Assembly: GCA_020912385.1 (NCBI GenBank)
Contig: CP087210.1
Coordinates: forward strand, 930,001 to 994,000
Source of the DNA: Neofusicoccum parvum
Lineage: Eukaryota; Ascomycota; Dothideomycetes; Botryosphaeriales; Botryosphaeriaceae
Reading direction: 5' to 3'
DNA length: 64,000 bases
The notes under the pieces were generated by a model, which worked only from the letters and a program-made list of their open reading frames with translations, made no database searches and was not told the DNA's origin. Shown here piece by piece: positions 1-9,842 of the stretch. Numbering within the stretch: the stretch's first letter is position 1; the number at the start of each line of letters is the position of its first letter. The translations under genes were made by a program, and so were the position numbers.

Positions 1-85
1 CCATCCTTGCGCCGCAGCCAAGGGAGCTACCACCAGGCTACTTGAGCCTCGCCGACGCAGGAACGCCGCGAGGCCATCCGCCTCC

Positions 86-114
86 CCCTCCTCCTCCTCC
101 TCCTCCTCCTCCTC
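86..114. repeat. CTC trinucleotide microsatellite
   Basis: A nearly perfect run of CTC/TCC triplets lies about 140 bases before the ATG of the GH76 gene. Pyrimidine-rich tracts on the coding strand are common in fungal core promoters and 5' leaders. The short surrounding reading frames, including a polyglycine frame on the other strand, are products of the repeat and not genes. Confidence 0.85.
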
Positions 115-250
115 TCGTTCGCCTGCCTGCTGCCCGGTGCTGCGCCCTTCGCCCATGATTTGCTCTCCTTGACACCTCGCTCGCTGTCCTCCCCTCCGCC
201 CCGCTGCCGCCCGCCCCCATCTTGTCGCCGCTGTCGAGTCGCGCGACGTC

Positions 251-2212
251 ATGCATTCGCCATTGCGGCGTCGTGTCGCGCCCACGCCGCGCCGCGCCTG
301 GTGTTTCCTCGTCGCCTTGCTGGTCGCCTTGCTATGCTCGCCCGCCGCTGCGGCTCAAGGCCCTGACGAAGCCCCGGGGTCGCACGACATGCTCGACTTC
401 GCCGCCGACACCGCGCAGAAACCGTTCCTCCAGCCTCACGAGGGCGGCTACCCCAAGGACTACGACGCCGAACTCGCCGCCATCTTGCCCCCGGAGACCG
501 GTGGGGGTGCGCACTGGCCGCTCAACCCGCTGGAAGAGCTCCACGATGCCCTGGAAACAATGCAGTCGCGGTACTTTGAGCTGTGGTTGGGACAATGGCC
601 GTCGGCCATAGACTGGACGGCTGCCGTCATGGCCACCTTCGTGTCGGCTTCACTGCTTTCGCTTACGCGCTCGCTTGAATACGTTCTCCCAGGCACTGAG
701 CATCCGTCGGTGGAGGGCCAGCGCATCGAGAACGAGATCAGCAAGTACTTCTCGCAGTCGGTGGCATACTACTTTGGGGAGGACGCCTTCAGCATCCGCA
801 TGCAGGCCTACGACGATATGCTGTGGGTTGTTCTCGGCTGGCTCGAGAACATCAAGTTTATCAGCCTGCATGCAACCCGCCACTACAGGCCGTCTGGTCC
901 CGCGAGAGCGTGGTACGGCAAACAGTTTGCTCCTGCTTTCGCACACAGGGCCCACATCTTCTACAACATTGCCTCTGAGGGTTGGGACACCGAGCTGTGC
1001 AACGGAGGCATGACGTGGAACCCGCGCTTGACCCCCTACAAGAACGCCATCACCAACCAGCTTTTCATCTCCGCCTCCATAGGCATGTACTTGTACTTTC
1101 CGGGGGATCAGAACACGTCTCCGTTCATGCAGGCTGCAGGTGGTGGCGACGGCGGCCTCCCCTCTGCCCGCCCACATGACCGCCACTTCCTTGCTGCTGC
1201 AGTGGACGGCTACAACTGGCTCCGCAGCAGCAACATGACCAACTCGAAAGGGTTGTACGTCGACGGCTTCCATATTCACAATTGGGGCAAGAATGGGAGT
1301 ATCGGCACTGGCAAATGCGACGAGCGCAATGAAATGACCTATACGTATAATCAGGGCGTGCTCCTGTCAGGCCTGCGCGGCCTCTGGGAAGGCACCGGCG
1401 AGCAGTGGTATCTCGAAGACGGACACAAACTCGTGCGCAATGTCATTGCAGCTACGGGCTGGGCTGAGCATGAGAAGAGGCGGAAAGGTAAAAAACACCA
1501 CAACAACCGCGTCGATGAAGATGGGGATGATGTCGATACGGACAGGAAGAAAAAGAAGAAGAGGCGTCAGTGGAAGGGCATGGGCCGTGACGGTATCCTC
1601 GAAGAAGTCTGCGATGCCTCCGGCACCTGCAGCCAGAACGGCCAGACCTTCAAGGGCATCTTCTTTCATCACCTCACCCTCTTCTGCGAGCCCCTGCCGC
1701 TTGATCCCATGGTGCCTGGCGTCACGTACGGCGCAAGCCGCGAGACGGCTGCGCTTCACCGCCAGAGCTGCAAGGAATACGCGCCGTGGGTTGCACACAA
1801 CGCGCGCATGGCTCTGCGGACCAGGGATGAACATGGCAGGTTTGGCATGTGGTGGGGCGCCCCGATTTTCGACGCTGAAAATGAGGAGATGGAGACGCCT
1901 CCGCTGCCGCTCGGTGCGGTGGACTACAGGAATAATGACACGCTTCCGGAGGGCAGGATGTGGATGCCGCTCAAGGACTACGACTGGAACACCAAGGAGA
2001 ATGATGACACGCCGTCCTTTATGGGCTTCGACCCCGTCGCTGGACTGTTTGGGGTAAAGAAGACCTGGGACGCAACAAGTAAGAAAGGAGAATTAAGAGC
2101 GGAGATACGGGACAAGAATGATCGTGGCAGAGGCAGGACCGTGGAGACTCAAGGAGGAGGCGTAGCGGTTGTGAGGGCACTCTGGGAGTTTGTGAATATG
2201 TACAGGGACTGA
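251..2212 (+). CDS. Secreted glycoside hydrolase family 76 (alpha-1,6-mannanase-like)
   Basis: Intronless, 653 residues. The first ~36 residues form a signal peptide (arginine-rich start, then a Leu/Val/Ala core ending in SPAAAAQ). The remainder reads as an (alpha/alpha)6 GH76 protein. An adjacent acidic pair at D188-D189 (YDDMLW) is in the position of the catalytic Asp-Asp of the family. The hallmark TYTYNQGVLLSGL lies around residues 363-375, followed by LRGLWEGTG. GH76 enzymes cleave or transfer alpha-1,6-mannan; fungal members (DFG5/DCW1 relatives) act on wall mannan or GPI glycans. No GPI tail is visible here: the C-terminus is hydrophilic and ends in an ordinary amphipathic segment, so a secreted enzyme is more likely. 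Odd: a Lys/Arg-rich insert with an acidic patch at about residues 405-450, and another basic stretch near the end. Family assignment is firm; substrate is inferred. Confidence 0.85.
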   Translation: MHSPLRRRVAPTPRRAWCFLVALLVALLCSPAAAAQGPDEAPGSHDMLDFAADTAQKPFLQPHEGGYPKDYDAELAAILPPETGGGAHWPLNPLEELHDALETMQSRYFELWLGQWPSAIDWTAAVMATFVSASLLSLTRSLEYVLPGTEHPSVEGQRIENEISKYFSQSVAYYFGEDAFSIRMQAYDDMLWVVLGWLENIKFISLHATRHYRPSGPARAWYGKQFAPAFAHRAHIFYNIASEGWDTELCNGGMTWNPRLTPYKNAITNQLFISASIGMYLYFPGDQNTSPFMQAAGGGDGGLPSARPHDRHFLAAAVDGYNWLRSSNMTNSKGLYVDGFHIHNWGKNGSIGTGKCDERNEMTYTYNQGVLLSGLRGLWEGTGEQWYLEDGHKLVRNVIAATGWAEHEKRRKGKKHHNNRVDEDGDDVDTDRKKKKKRRQWKGMGRDGILEEVCDASGTCSQNGQTFKGIFFHHLTLFCEPLPLDPMVPGVTYGASRETAALHRQSCKEYAPWVAHNARMALRTRDEHGRFGMWWGAPIFDAENEEMETPPLPLGAVDYRNNDTLPEGRMWMPLKDYDWNTKENDDTPSFMGFDPVAGLFGVKKTWDATSKKGELRAEIRDKNDRGRGRTVETQGGGVAVVRALWEFVNMYRD

Positions 2213-2965
2213 ACGGGATGTGCCAGCTGAGGAGCTTTTTTTTATTTTTTTTTTGTGGTGTTGAATGGGTCGAAAGCGAAGAAGCATGATAGGTGTCGGT
2301 ATGTTGGCTTACTGTTCGTTTCTGTTTGAATGATGTGTTAGCGGATACCAATAAGGTATTTTGCACTGCTGTTTACAGCGTACCCACCTTGTTCCCCTTT
2401 CCCCCTCGTTTTGGCTCCGTGTTTATTTTTGTAGATATCTGGCCAGAGAGACGGTTGGAGGCAAAGAATTATCTTGAGGGAGAGGAACTTTGCAGGAGCA
2501 ACTCAATAAAGACTTAGCATTTTCCATGAGTTCTATGTACACCCGTGCTGAGGATGAGGCGTCCGCGTTGTGACATGTGCTCATTCAAGATTGCCGAAGG
2601 TAAAGAGTGAAAGATCCCTCCTTTTCCTTCCTACCATGTCATTCATCAGGTACTCCGACAAGCTGGGCTTCACGTCTTGTTCAGCAGGGACTGTATCATT
2701 ATCCATCTCAGATAACGGAAGATGGGGTATGAGGTATGGAGAAGTCAAGACAAACCAACGCAGAAACGTATTCAATGGAACCCGAGAATGCCCGTGGTCT
2801 AAGAAAACAGCAAATTTATCAGCGTAAACAGAACGAGATGTCACACCGGACTGCTCAGCGTCCTCCTCAACGAGGCTCCCACAGCCGCACTGATTTCTTC
2901 TACCTCAAGCTTCCTCCTGAACCCACGCGGCACCGCTTTGACTCTCATCCAGTGCACCACCTGCC
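2213..2965. other. Intergenic, convergent 3' ends
   Basis: Space between the ends of the GH76 gene and the coiled-coil gene on the other strand. A T-rich tract just after the GH76 stop (about 2236-2254) and TG-rich sequence fit 3' processing signals. No convincing coding frame. Confidence 0.6.
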
Positions 2966-4977
2966 TCACCCTCCGTTTCCCTGCTCTAAAAAATCCTTCT
3001 TGTCGTTCTCCGCCTCTCCTTCTCCCGGGGTCGGCACCTCGGGGATCTCCTCCATCTGGGGCACCGAGAGCCGCCTCGGGCGCGGGCCGCCCACGCGCAT
3101 GACGCCGTTGCCGGCCCCGTTGCGGTGGCTGGCGGCGCGGCCAACGCTGGGGAGGCCGTTGTTCATGGCGTTCTGCTGCACATGCAGCTCCCGCTCCGCC
3201 TCCTCTGCCTGCGACTTCAGGAGCACGGTGCCGGGGGTGACCGGCTCCGGGTCGTCGTCCTCGACGATGTAGATGCGCGGGAATATCAGCAGCAGCGACT
3301 CGTCGGGCCCGCGCACCGACAGCGCGTGGCCGTTCACGACCGGCGGCAGCGGCACGACGGGCGCGGGCGGGCCGGGCGTGATCTCAGGCGCGGCGGCGGT
3401 CGGCGACGGCGCCGTCGTGGGCGTCTTGGGCGCCTTCTGCTGGCGCGGCGACTGCTGCGGCGAGTCGGCCTTCGGCTTGCCGCTCGCGGCGATCGAGTGC
3501 TCGTGGCCGAACTGGAACTGGATGGGCTGCTCCCAGCCGTAGTCCTCGACCTGGAAGTCGGGCTCCAGGCGCTGCCGCAGCCGCTGCGTCTTCCACCAGA
3601 TGTCGCGTGCGTCCTGGATGATGTGCTCCAGCCGGGCCTTGAAGCTCTCGACCTGGGGCGGGGGGAGCAGGTCGTGGATGTGGTGCATCAGCTCTTTGAT
3701 GATGCGCGTCACGAGCTCGTCGGCGATCTCGGCCTGCTCGTCTTCAAAGGTGGCGAGGAAGATGCCGCGCGTGAAGGCCTCCCTCCTGCTGTTCTCGATG
3801 GCCTGCCGGATGAGGATCTCGCGGAGGCCGCTCTCTTCCGAGAGGATGTACGACGGCTGGAAGAGGTACTTGTCGATGAGGCGTGCGAGGACGGCCAGGA
3901 TCACTGCTATGCGCATGGACTTGGCGCACGGCGAGTTGGACTGCGGCAGCGGGATGCTGTGTGAGAAGTCGAGCGGTTTCTTGAGCTCGGTCCAAGCATA
4001 TGTGTTCTGCGGACGCCGTCAGCGTGGAGAGGCCCAGTGCGCGAGATGCCACTTACGCTCAGGATCTCCTTGGGGAGGTCTTTCCTGAAGTAGGCCGAGA
4101 TGAGATCGTGTGCGGAACGCCAAAGCTCGTCAAGCAAGGTGATCCTGCCTGGAGTCAGCAAATTGCAGCATCTTGTCCGCGCCTTCACCTACGAAGCTTC
4201 CCACTTCTCGTCGCTCAAGGGCTCGGCAAAGCCCTCCACCTCAGCCAACCGTTCCGTAGCCTCCTCGAGATCCTTCTGCAGCTCGACGTTCTCTTGGTGG
4301 CAGGTGATCAGCGAAGATTTGGCCTTTGACGCCTCTCCCTCTGCCTTTCTCAGCCGCGCGGCAAGATCTGCCATCTCCACGCTTTTCTTCTCTGCTTCTC
4401 GCTTCATCAGCTCGTTTTTCTTCTCAAGGTCTTTCCTCAACAGCTCAATCGTCCTTGCCGCCTTTTCACACTTGTCCTTCTCCGCTTCCAGAAGGCCCCT
4501 TAATTTTGTGCCCTGCTTCATCAACTCATCGTCGCTCTTGTGCAGCCTGGCAATATCATCCTTCTGCTTCCGCACCTCCGCCTCCAGCGTCTCAATCTTC
4601 ACTCTCAGGCCCTGCGTCTCCAGCTTGTGCTTCTCATAATTGTTGTTGTATATGTTCAGGCACGCCTCCGAGATCTTATCGTGCTCGTGTTTCTGCTCCT
4701 CGAAAACCCTGTCATGCTCGTGTTTTTGCTCCTCCAGCTTGGTGACAAGGCTTTTGAGCTCCTTTTCCTTCTCGGCAACAATCTTCCGCAACCGCGGAAC
4801 TTCGTCGATGAGCTCGGCTGTGCCATGGAAGCCCGGGCTGGCGGTGAAGGCGCGGACGGCCTCGAAAAATGCCTGCGCGGTGCGGGCGGAATCGGAGAGG
4901 GAGTTGATGGTGGGTTGCGGACTGTTCACCGCGGCGCTGGAGTTCGCCCGGGGGAGGGCGGGTGGTTGGGTGGACAT
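2966..4977 (-). CDS. Conserved fungal coiled-coil protein, function unknown
   Basis: Three exons on the minus strand: 4193-4977, 4057-4144 and 2966-4006, joined by introns of 48 and 50 nt (GTAGGT..CAG and GTAAGT..CAG), giving 637 residues in one frame. Residues about 60-260 are a long coiled coil rich in Glu/Lys/Leu, with a near-duplicated EEQKHEHD motif. Exon 2 and the start of exon 3 encode a compact helical region (ITLLDELWRS, DLPKEILS) continuing into a hydrophobic helix with RIAVILAVLARLIDKYLF. The next ~130 residues are well structured and contain a DARDIWWKTQRLRQRLEP stretch. The last ~170 residues are Pro-rich and disordered, ending in a Lys/Asp/Glu tail. I do not recognise a defined family. 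Some fungal proteins of this shape may carry a MEI5-type name, but I cannot support that from sequence alone. Cytosolic or nuclear scaffold is the most that can be inferred. Confidence 0.75.
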
Positions 4978-6484
4978 GGAAGAGGAGGAGAGGAATGGTG
5001 TCGCGTCATGTCATGGCGACTCCGGAAAACGCTGTTCCTGGCTTGCGCAATTGAATCCAGCGGGAAATGCGAACAAAGGCCATTGTTATGCATGAGGAAA
5101 TCATGGTCGTCTTGTACTGGAGAGCCCTACGCGCCAAGCCTGCATGCATATGTACGAGCCCCGAAGCACCAGCGTCGGCCGGACGCCGCATGTAGGTGAT
5201 TCGCCAGACTCGCATATTACTGATGACGTTCCACGTCTGGCATCGCCGATACCCCTCTTCTCACAGCCACGCCTGACCATCCGAGCCTGGACGGTTTCGA
5301 GACGACAACGCTGCCGAAAGTGGCCGTGGGCTGACACTTGCGGCTTGTGCGACCATATTCTGACCTCAGAGCTTAGTTTGACATCCATGATCCTCTGCGG
5401 CACCTCTGTTCTCGGGTGTCGGACAGAGGTGTCGGCGAACCAGCGGCTGCACGTGCCAACCAGCTGGCGGTCGAAATGGTGTTGCATCTCCGAACACGCA
5501 CATTCCTTTTTGCGCTCTGATGAACTGTTCCCCGGCGAGAAGGCAGTGTTATGTCACTTGACCCCCAGGCAATCATGCGCTGGACTGCGAAAGCGGCAGT
5601 GCGCCAGCTGTCCGCGCCATATGCACACATCGGCCGTTCTGACGGCCACGTCCGCCCGACACTTTAGCATAAGTGCGGCTCTGGCCGAGTTCTAGCCAGC
5701 TCAGAGGAAGCTAGACGATGGGTTGCAGCGGCTGATAAACACCAGCATCGTTGGCGACAGTTACCGCGCGGGAGGAAAAGGAACCGTTCCATGCTGCCCG
5801 GTCCAGACGTGGCGGGATGCCATTCGGCTAACGTGCATGTCTGCAGCCGCCGGCCAATCAGCACAACCGTCTCGTGTCCATCATGTGTGGAGCTACGTGG
5901 CCCGCGCATAATATTAGAACGGCGTGAAGGGTGGTAGCGATGGTGGTTTGGGGGGTGTTGGATGCGCGCTTGGCGAGTGGGAGGCGGGAGGCTCTGCGGG
6001 TCGACCGTGGCCCTGCCGTCTGATCATGCTCGACCCCTGGAACTGACAGCCAGGGTTCGCCGTTGGGATGGATGCGCTCAGGACGCGCCCTCGGTGACGT
6101 CAGTCGCTTCTTTGGATGCGCAGAGGCTGCTGCCTGGGAACCCATACCCCCAGCAGGAGTAGTCAATGCCGCATCAGCTCGAGAGTAACAGGTGCGATTG
6201 CAAAGCAGGTGCACAGTCCGGGCGCTGCCAAGTCTGTTGAACACCTCTCTGGCCTTTTGGAGACAAGTAGCGAGCGAGAGGGATACATTTCAGGTCAAAC
6301 CGAGCAGAAGGAACGTATCATCCGATCCGTAAATGCCATTACCTATAAACAGCCGCTTTTGCTATGCAGTGCAGTGCCAGTAATCCCCGAACCTCATACA
6401 CACATTGTCATTCCCGTGAAGCCTGTTCCCGAATACGAATATACCCTCGAGGAAAGTAAAGAAATGTCTCCTCCTGCCACACCG
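4978..6484. other. Intergenic region
   Basis: About 1.5 kb between the start of the coiled-coil gene and the 3' side of STI1. Open frames here are short, lack domain character and have no consistent splice sites. Nothing was recognised. Confidence 0.55.
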
Positions 6485-6705
6485 TTAGAGGAAGGCAGAG
6501 CCGGTGTATACCGGCTGTAGGCCCGTGTTCACCGTCAAATCCGCAAACTCTCTCAAGACTTGCTCGTCCAACTCCTCAGTCTCGACATCACCGTCGATCT
6601 CGGGCTCGACCTTCTCCCCGTTCGGGCCAGACACGGTGATGGTAGGAGTGTCCACGGCGGTCGAGTCGTCGCTGTCCGCCAAGGAGGACGTGTCTCCGGG
6701 GTCGT
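6485..6705 (-). other. Acidic open frame directly behind the STI1 stop codon
   Basis: Downstream of the STI1 stop, shifted by one frame, a stop-free stretch of about 75 codons encodes an acidic, Asp/Glu/Thr/Val-rich sequence (for example VSGPNGEKVEPEIDGDVETE) and ends at 6485. It has no ATG of its own. A CAG lies just upstream (…ATTGCAG/CTGG…) and could act as an alternative 3' splice site that would replace the last STI1 residues with this tail. It may equally be 3' UTR that happens to stay open in GC-rich DNA. Confidence 0.3.
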
Positions 6706-8669
6706 CTACCGGCCGAGACGAATCACACCAGCTGCAATCAGCTTCTGGATGTTCGCGCGAACCTGCGGGTTCTTCATGTGCTCCTGAAGGGCAGCCGGGT
6801 CGCCCTTGGCTTGCTGCAGGATGCTCTGCATGACCGGATCTTGCAGAATCTGGACGATCTGTGGCCTGTTAGGATTGAAGGGAAACTAGAAACTTCAAGG
6901 TCGTGGGGTACTCACATCAGGGTCCCTCTGGATGCGCTCCATGGTCTGCTCCTCGGTCTCGCCCTCCCGCGCGGAAAATTGGGCTTGGATAGCCTTCTGC
7001 TGAGCCTGGTCAATCTCACGTGCGTTCTTGCCATCGTCGTGCTCAGACGCCTCGGTAAGCACGTCCAAGGCCTTGTTGTACTCGCGCATAGCTTGAAGAG
7101 CTTGGGCCTTGCGAAGGTAAGCACGAATGAACTTGACATCGCGCTTGATCGCGTCGTCGCAGTCCTGAACGGCCGAAGGGAAGGCAAGGAGCTTAATGTA
7201 GCATGCAGCGCGGTTGCTGTAACCCCGGGGGTCCTCGGGGGCGCGCTTGATCATCTCGGAGTAGGCCTCGACGGCACCGGCCCAGTCGGCATTCTTGAAC
7301 TTCTCGTTGCCCAGTTCACGTGCCTCCTCGGCCTTCTGGGGGTCAATGTAGGCCTCCCTCTCTGCCTTGATCTTGGCCTTCTCAGCGGCGCGAAGCTTGT
7401 TGAGGATGTCCGGAGTGCGGTGCTCGGTAAGGGACTTTTGGTAGAATTCGACAGCCTTGACAAGATCGCCCTTCTTCTCGTAAGAGGTACCGATACGGCC
7501 AAACGCCCTGAAACGCATGTTAGCAGTTGCTCTTTAAACACCATTCGGGAAGCTTACTTGGCAATCAGCTTGAAGTCAGCAAGGACCTCGCGGCCGTGCT
7601 CAACAGCCTGCTGGCAGGCCTCGATAGCGCCGTCATAATCGCCCTTCTCGAACTTGGCAGCGCCCAAGTTGGTGAGGTAGGTGATGTCCTGGTAGATTTC
7701 CCAGGCCTTGGAATAGTGCTCAATGGCCTGGTCAAATTCCCTCTTCTTGTAGAACTGGGTACCCAGAGCCTTCTCCTCATCAGCCTTAGCCTTCAGCTCC
7801 TTCTTCGCCTTAGCATCCTCATCTTCCGGTTCGGGCTCAGGCGCGGGCTCCGGTGCCTTCTTGGGCTCCTCGGCAGGTCTTGCGTCAGGCATGGCGACAT
7901 CCTCCTCAGGCTCGGCAGCCTTTGAGTCGGCCTGGGCTCCTTCAGGCGGCTGGCCGAACGACATGTCGATACCGAGCAGCACACTCATGACCTGAAGGAA
8001 GCGCGGGTCACGCATCTCCATGCCAACGCTCTGCGGGTTCTGCTTTATGCGCTGGAGTTTCTGCATGAACTCTTGGTCGGCCAGCAGGCCTGAGGTCTTG
8101 GGGTTGGAGGCGAGCTTCTGAATAAGCTGCGGGTCGTTGAACATGTTGGCCAGGCCGCCGGTCGGGTCGGCGCCGTCGCGTTGTGCCTCAGCCTCGATAG
8201 CGCGCTGGACGGCCTGGAGGCCGGACTTTGCCTGAGCATTGTTAGGGTCAAGCTTGACAGCCTCTTCGTAGGCGTCGACGGCAGAGACTGCGCGCGTCAG
8301 TCAGCCATGCGCTCCAGACATTGCATCACGGGTGTAATGGACACATACGAAGGTCACCCTTGCCGTGCAAGGCTGCGCCCTTCCGGGCGAAGCCCTTGCT
8401 CCAGTCGGGCTTGATCTCGGTCGTCTTCTCGGCGTCCTTGTAGGCGTGCTCGAAGTCCCTCAACGAGGCATAGCACGCCGAGCGGTTCGAGTACAGCACG
8501 TGGTTGGAGGGATCGGCCTCAATGGCCTGCGAGAACTTTTCGCTGGGCAAAGTCAGCGAGGTGGATGGAGAGCGGCGGGGCGGCGAGTGCGAGTGCGGAC
8601 TCACATAGCTTCAGGGAACTTCTTCTCGGCGAAGAGCTTGTTGCCCTCGGCCTTGAGCGCGTCGGCCAT
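6706..8669 (-). CDS. STI1: Hsp70/Hsp90 organising co-chaperone STI1 (HOP)
   Basis: Five exons on the minus strand (8605-8669, 8349-8542, 7558-8287, 6916-7507, 6706-6858), introns of 50-62 nt, 577 residues, the usual length for fungal Sti1. Order of domains: TPR1 (about 6-110, starting [12 protein letters not shown]), DP1 (about 135-195, [13 protein letters not shown]), an acidic Pro/Glu/Lys linker, TPR2A (from [20 protein letters not shown]), TPR2B (from [20 protein letters not shown]) and the C-terminal DP2 ([13 protein letters not shown] to AAGVIRLGR). Sti1 bridges Hsp70 and Hsp90 in the cytosol and hands clients such as kinases and receptors from one to the other. The carboxylate-clamp TPR helices read as intact. 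A heat-shock-element-like site lies about 150 bp upstream. The C-terminal LIAAGVIR(L) ending is the family norm, so the TAG at 6706-6708 is the natural stop. Confidence 0.97.
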
Positions 8670-9842
8670 GGTGAGCGCTGGTGACTGGGCGAGAGACGGC
8701 GGACGGGGGGTATCTTGGGGGCGGTGGGCGATGCTGAGGTGACGTGCAGGGCGATGGAGCTCTGGAGTTTAAGTTCTTGGGACCCTGCCCGCCCGGCGAT
8801 CAGCCAGTCAGTGGCCTGGAAACCTCTAGAACCGCCCGCGCACACCCGCCCCGCCCTGCCCCACGCGGCTCATCACAAAGTCGCTGCCGCCAACCGCCCT
8901 GCGCCCGCCGCCGCTCCGGCCATGACCTTTGCGACACCACAGCCTCGTGAGACGCTTCGCCCACTTCGCCCACCCTCTCTAGGCAGCACCTCCGCCACCA
9001 ACGATCGACATAACTCCAACGAGGCTGGATATGACGATCAATGCCCTAGAGCGAGGCTCAGGTCGTCCCCACACAGTACGAATCAAAGCGCGAGTCGCTT
9101 CCGACCCGAGGAGCATCAGCCCATACAGAATTCGTTCAGCCGCTTTGTGTGCCAATTGCTGCTGACTGCGACACCAGATCCATTGACAGACCTCTTGATT
9201 CAAGCTGAAGGAAAAGAGCCGCTACTACGAAGGTCAGATGCTATGCCTAGGTTTAGCCTGGCATGGGATGGAAAGCTAGTTGACTTCTTCTGAGGCTAAG
9301 AGCGGTTGTGCGTACCCCAAACATTGAGAGCGAGCCGCTGCCGCAAGTTTATGTACTCCTTGCCGTCCTTATTCCTCACCCGATTTCCTTTCAACGGTGC
9401 AGCCAGCAGCAATACCCTGCCAGAAGCGTCCAATTTCGGGAGCGTCCCAAGCGAGAATTACGATCTGAGCAGAGCCACGTGGGGGAGCGTTGGGTGCATC
9501 ACAGGCAGTTTGCTAAGCAAATAGGATGGGTTAGTGCTAGACAAGAATGTGAGAGCGTCGAAGGCGATAAAGACTGGCTACTGAAGAATTGCGCATGAAA
9601 CAGGAACGTTAGTTTTTTGAGACTATAAATCATCCAGGACCAGGAGTAGTTGACTAGGCAGATTTCTCGTTGCTTCGTAGGTATCATCGATCCGGGCAAT
9701 TTCGTCAACTTCCTTCATACGTACTGTCTTAGGGGGGCGCTGCAAATGAAGGAAGCAATCAATCGATGTCCAAATATTCTTTTTCTATTTTATTGGCCCA
9801 TTTCGGAGCGTCCAGGCCCTATATGAGTATGCAATGACCGCT
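8670..9842. other. Intergenic region: STI1 promoter and KAP120 3' side
   Basis: The proximal ~200 bp hold the STI1 promoter. From about 9300 to 9842 the DNA is less GC-rich and includes the presumed KAP120 3' UTR with an ATTTTATTGG stretch near 9787. A plus-strand frame of 192 codons at 8715-9293 shows no recognisable protein features and is not annotated. Confidence 0.5.
8819..8831. promoter_or_regulatory. Heat-shock-element-like site upstream of STI1
   Basis: GAA-AC-CTC-TA-GAA: three alternating 5-bp units of the HSF1 site with one mismatch (CTC for TTC). It sits about 150 bp upstream of the STI1 ATG. STI1 is a classical HSF1 target in yeast, which makes the site plausible. Function is inferred. 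Confidence 0.4.

Noticed and set aside
3125..3964. 279-codon plus-strand frame
   Set aside because: Antisense shadow of the coiled-coil gene; Arg/Leu/Val/Asp-rich pattern typical of reversed GC3-rich codons.
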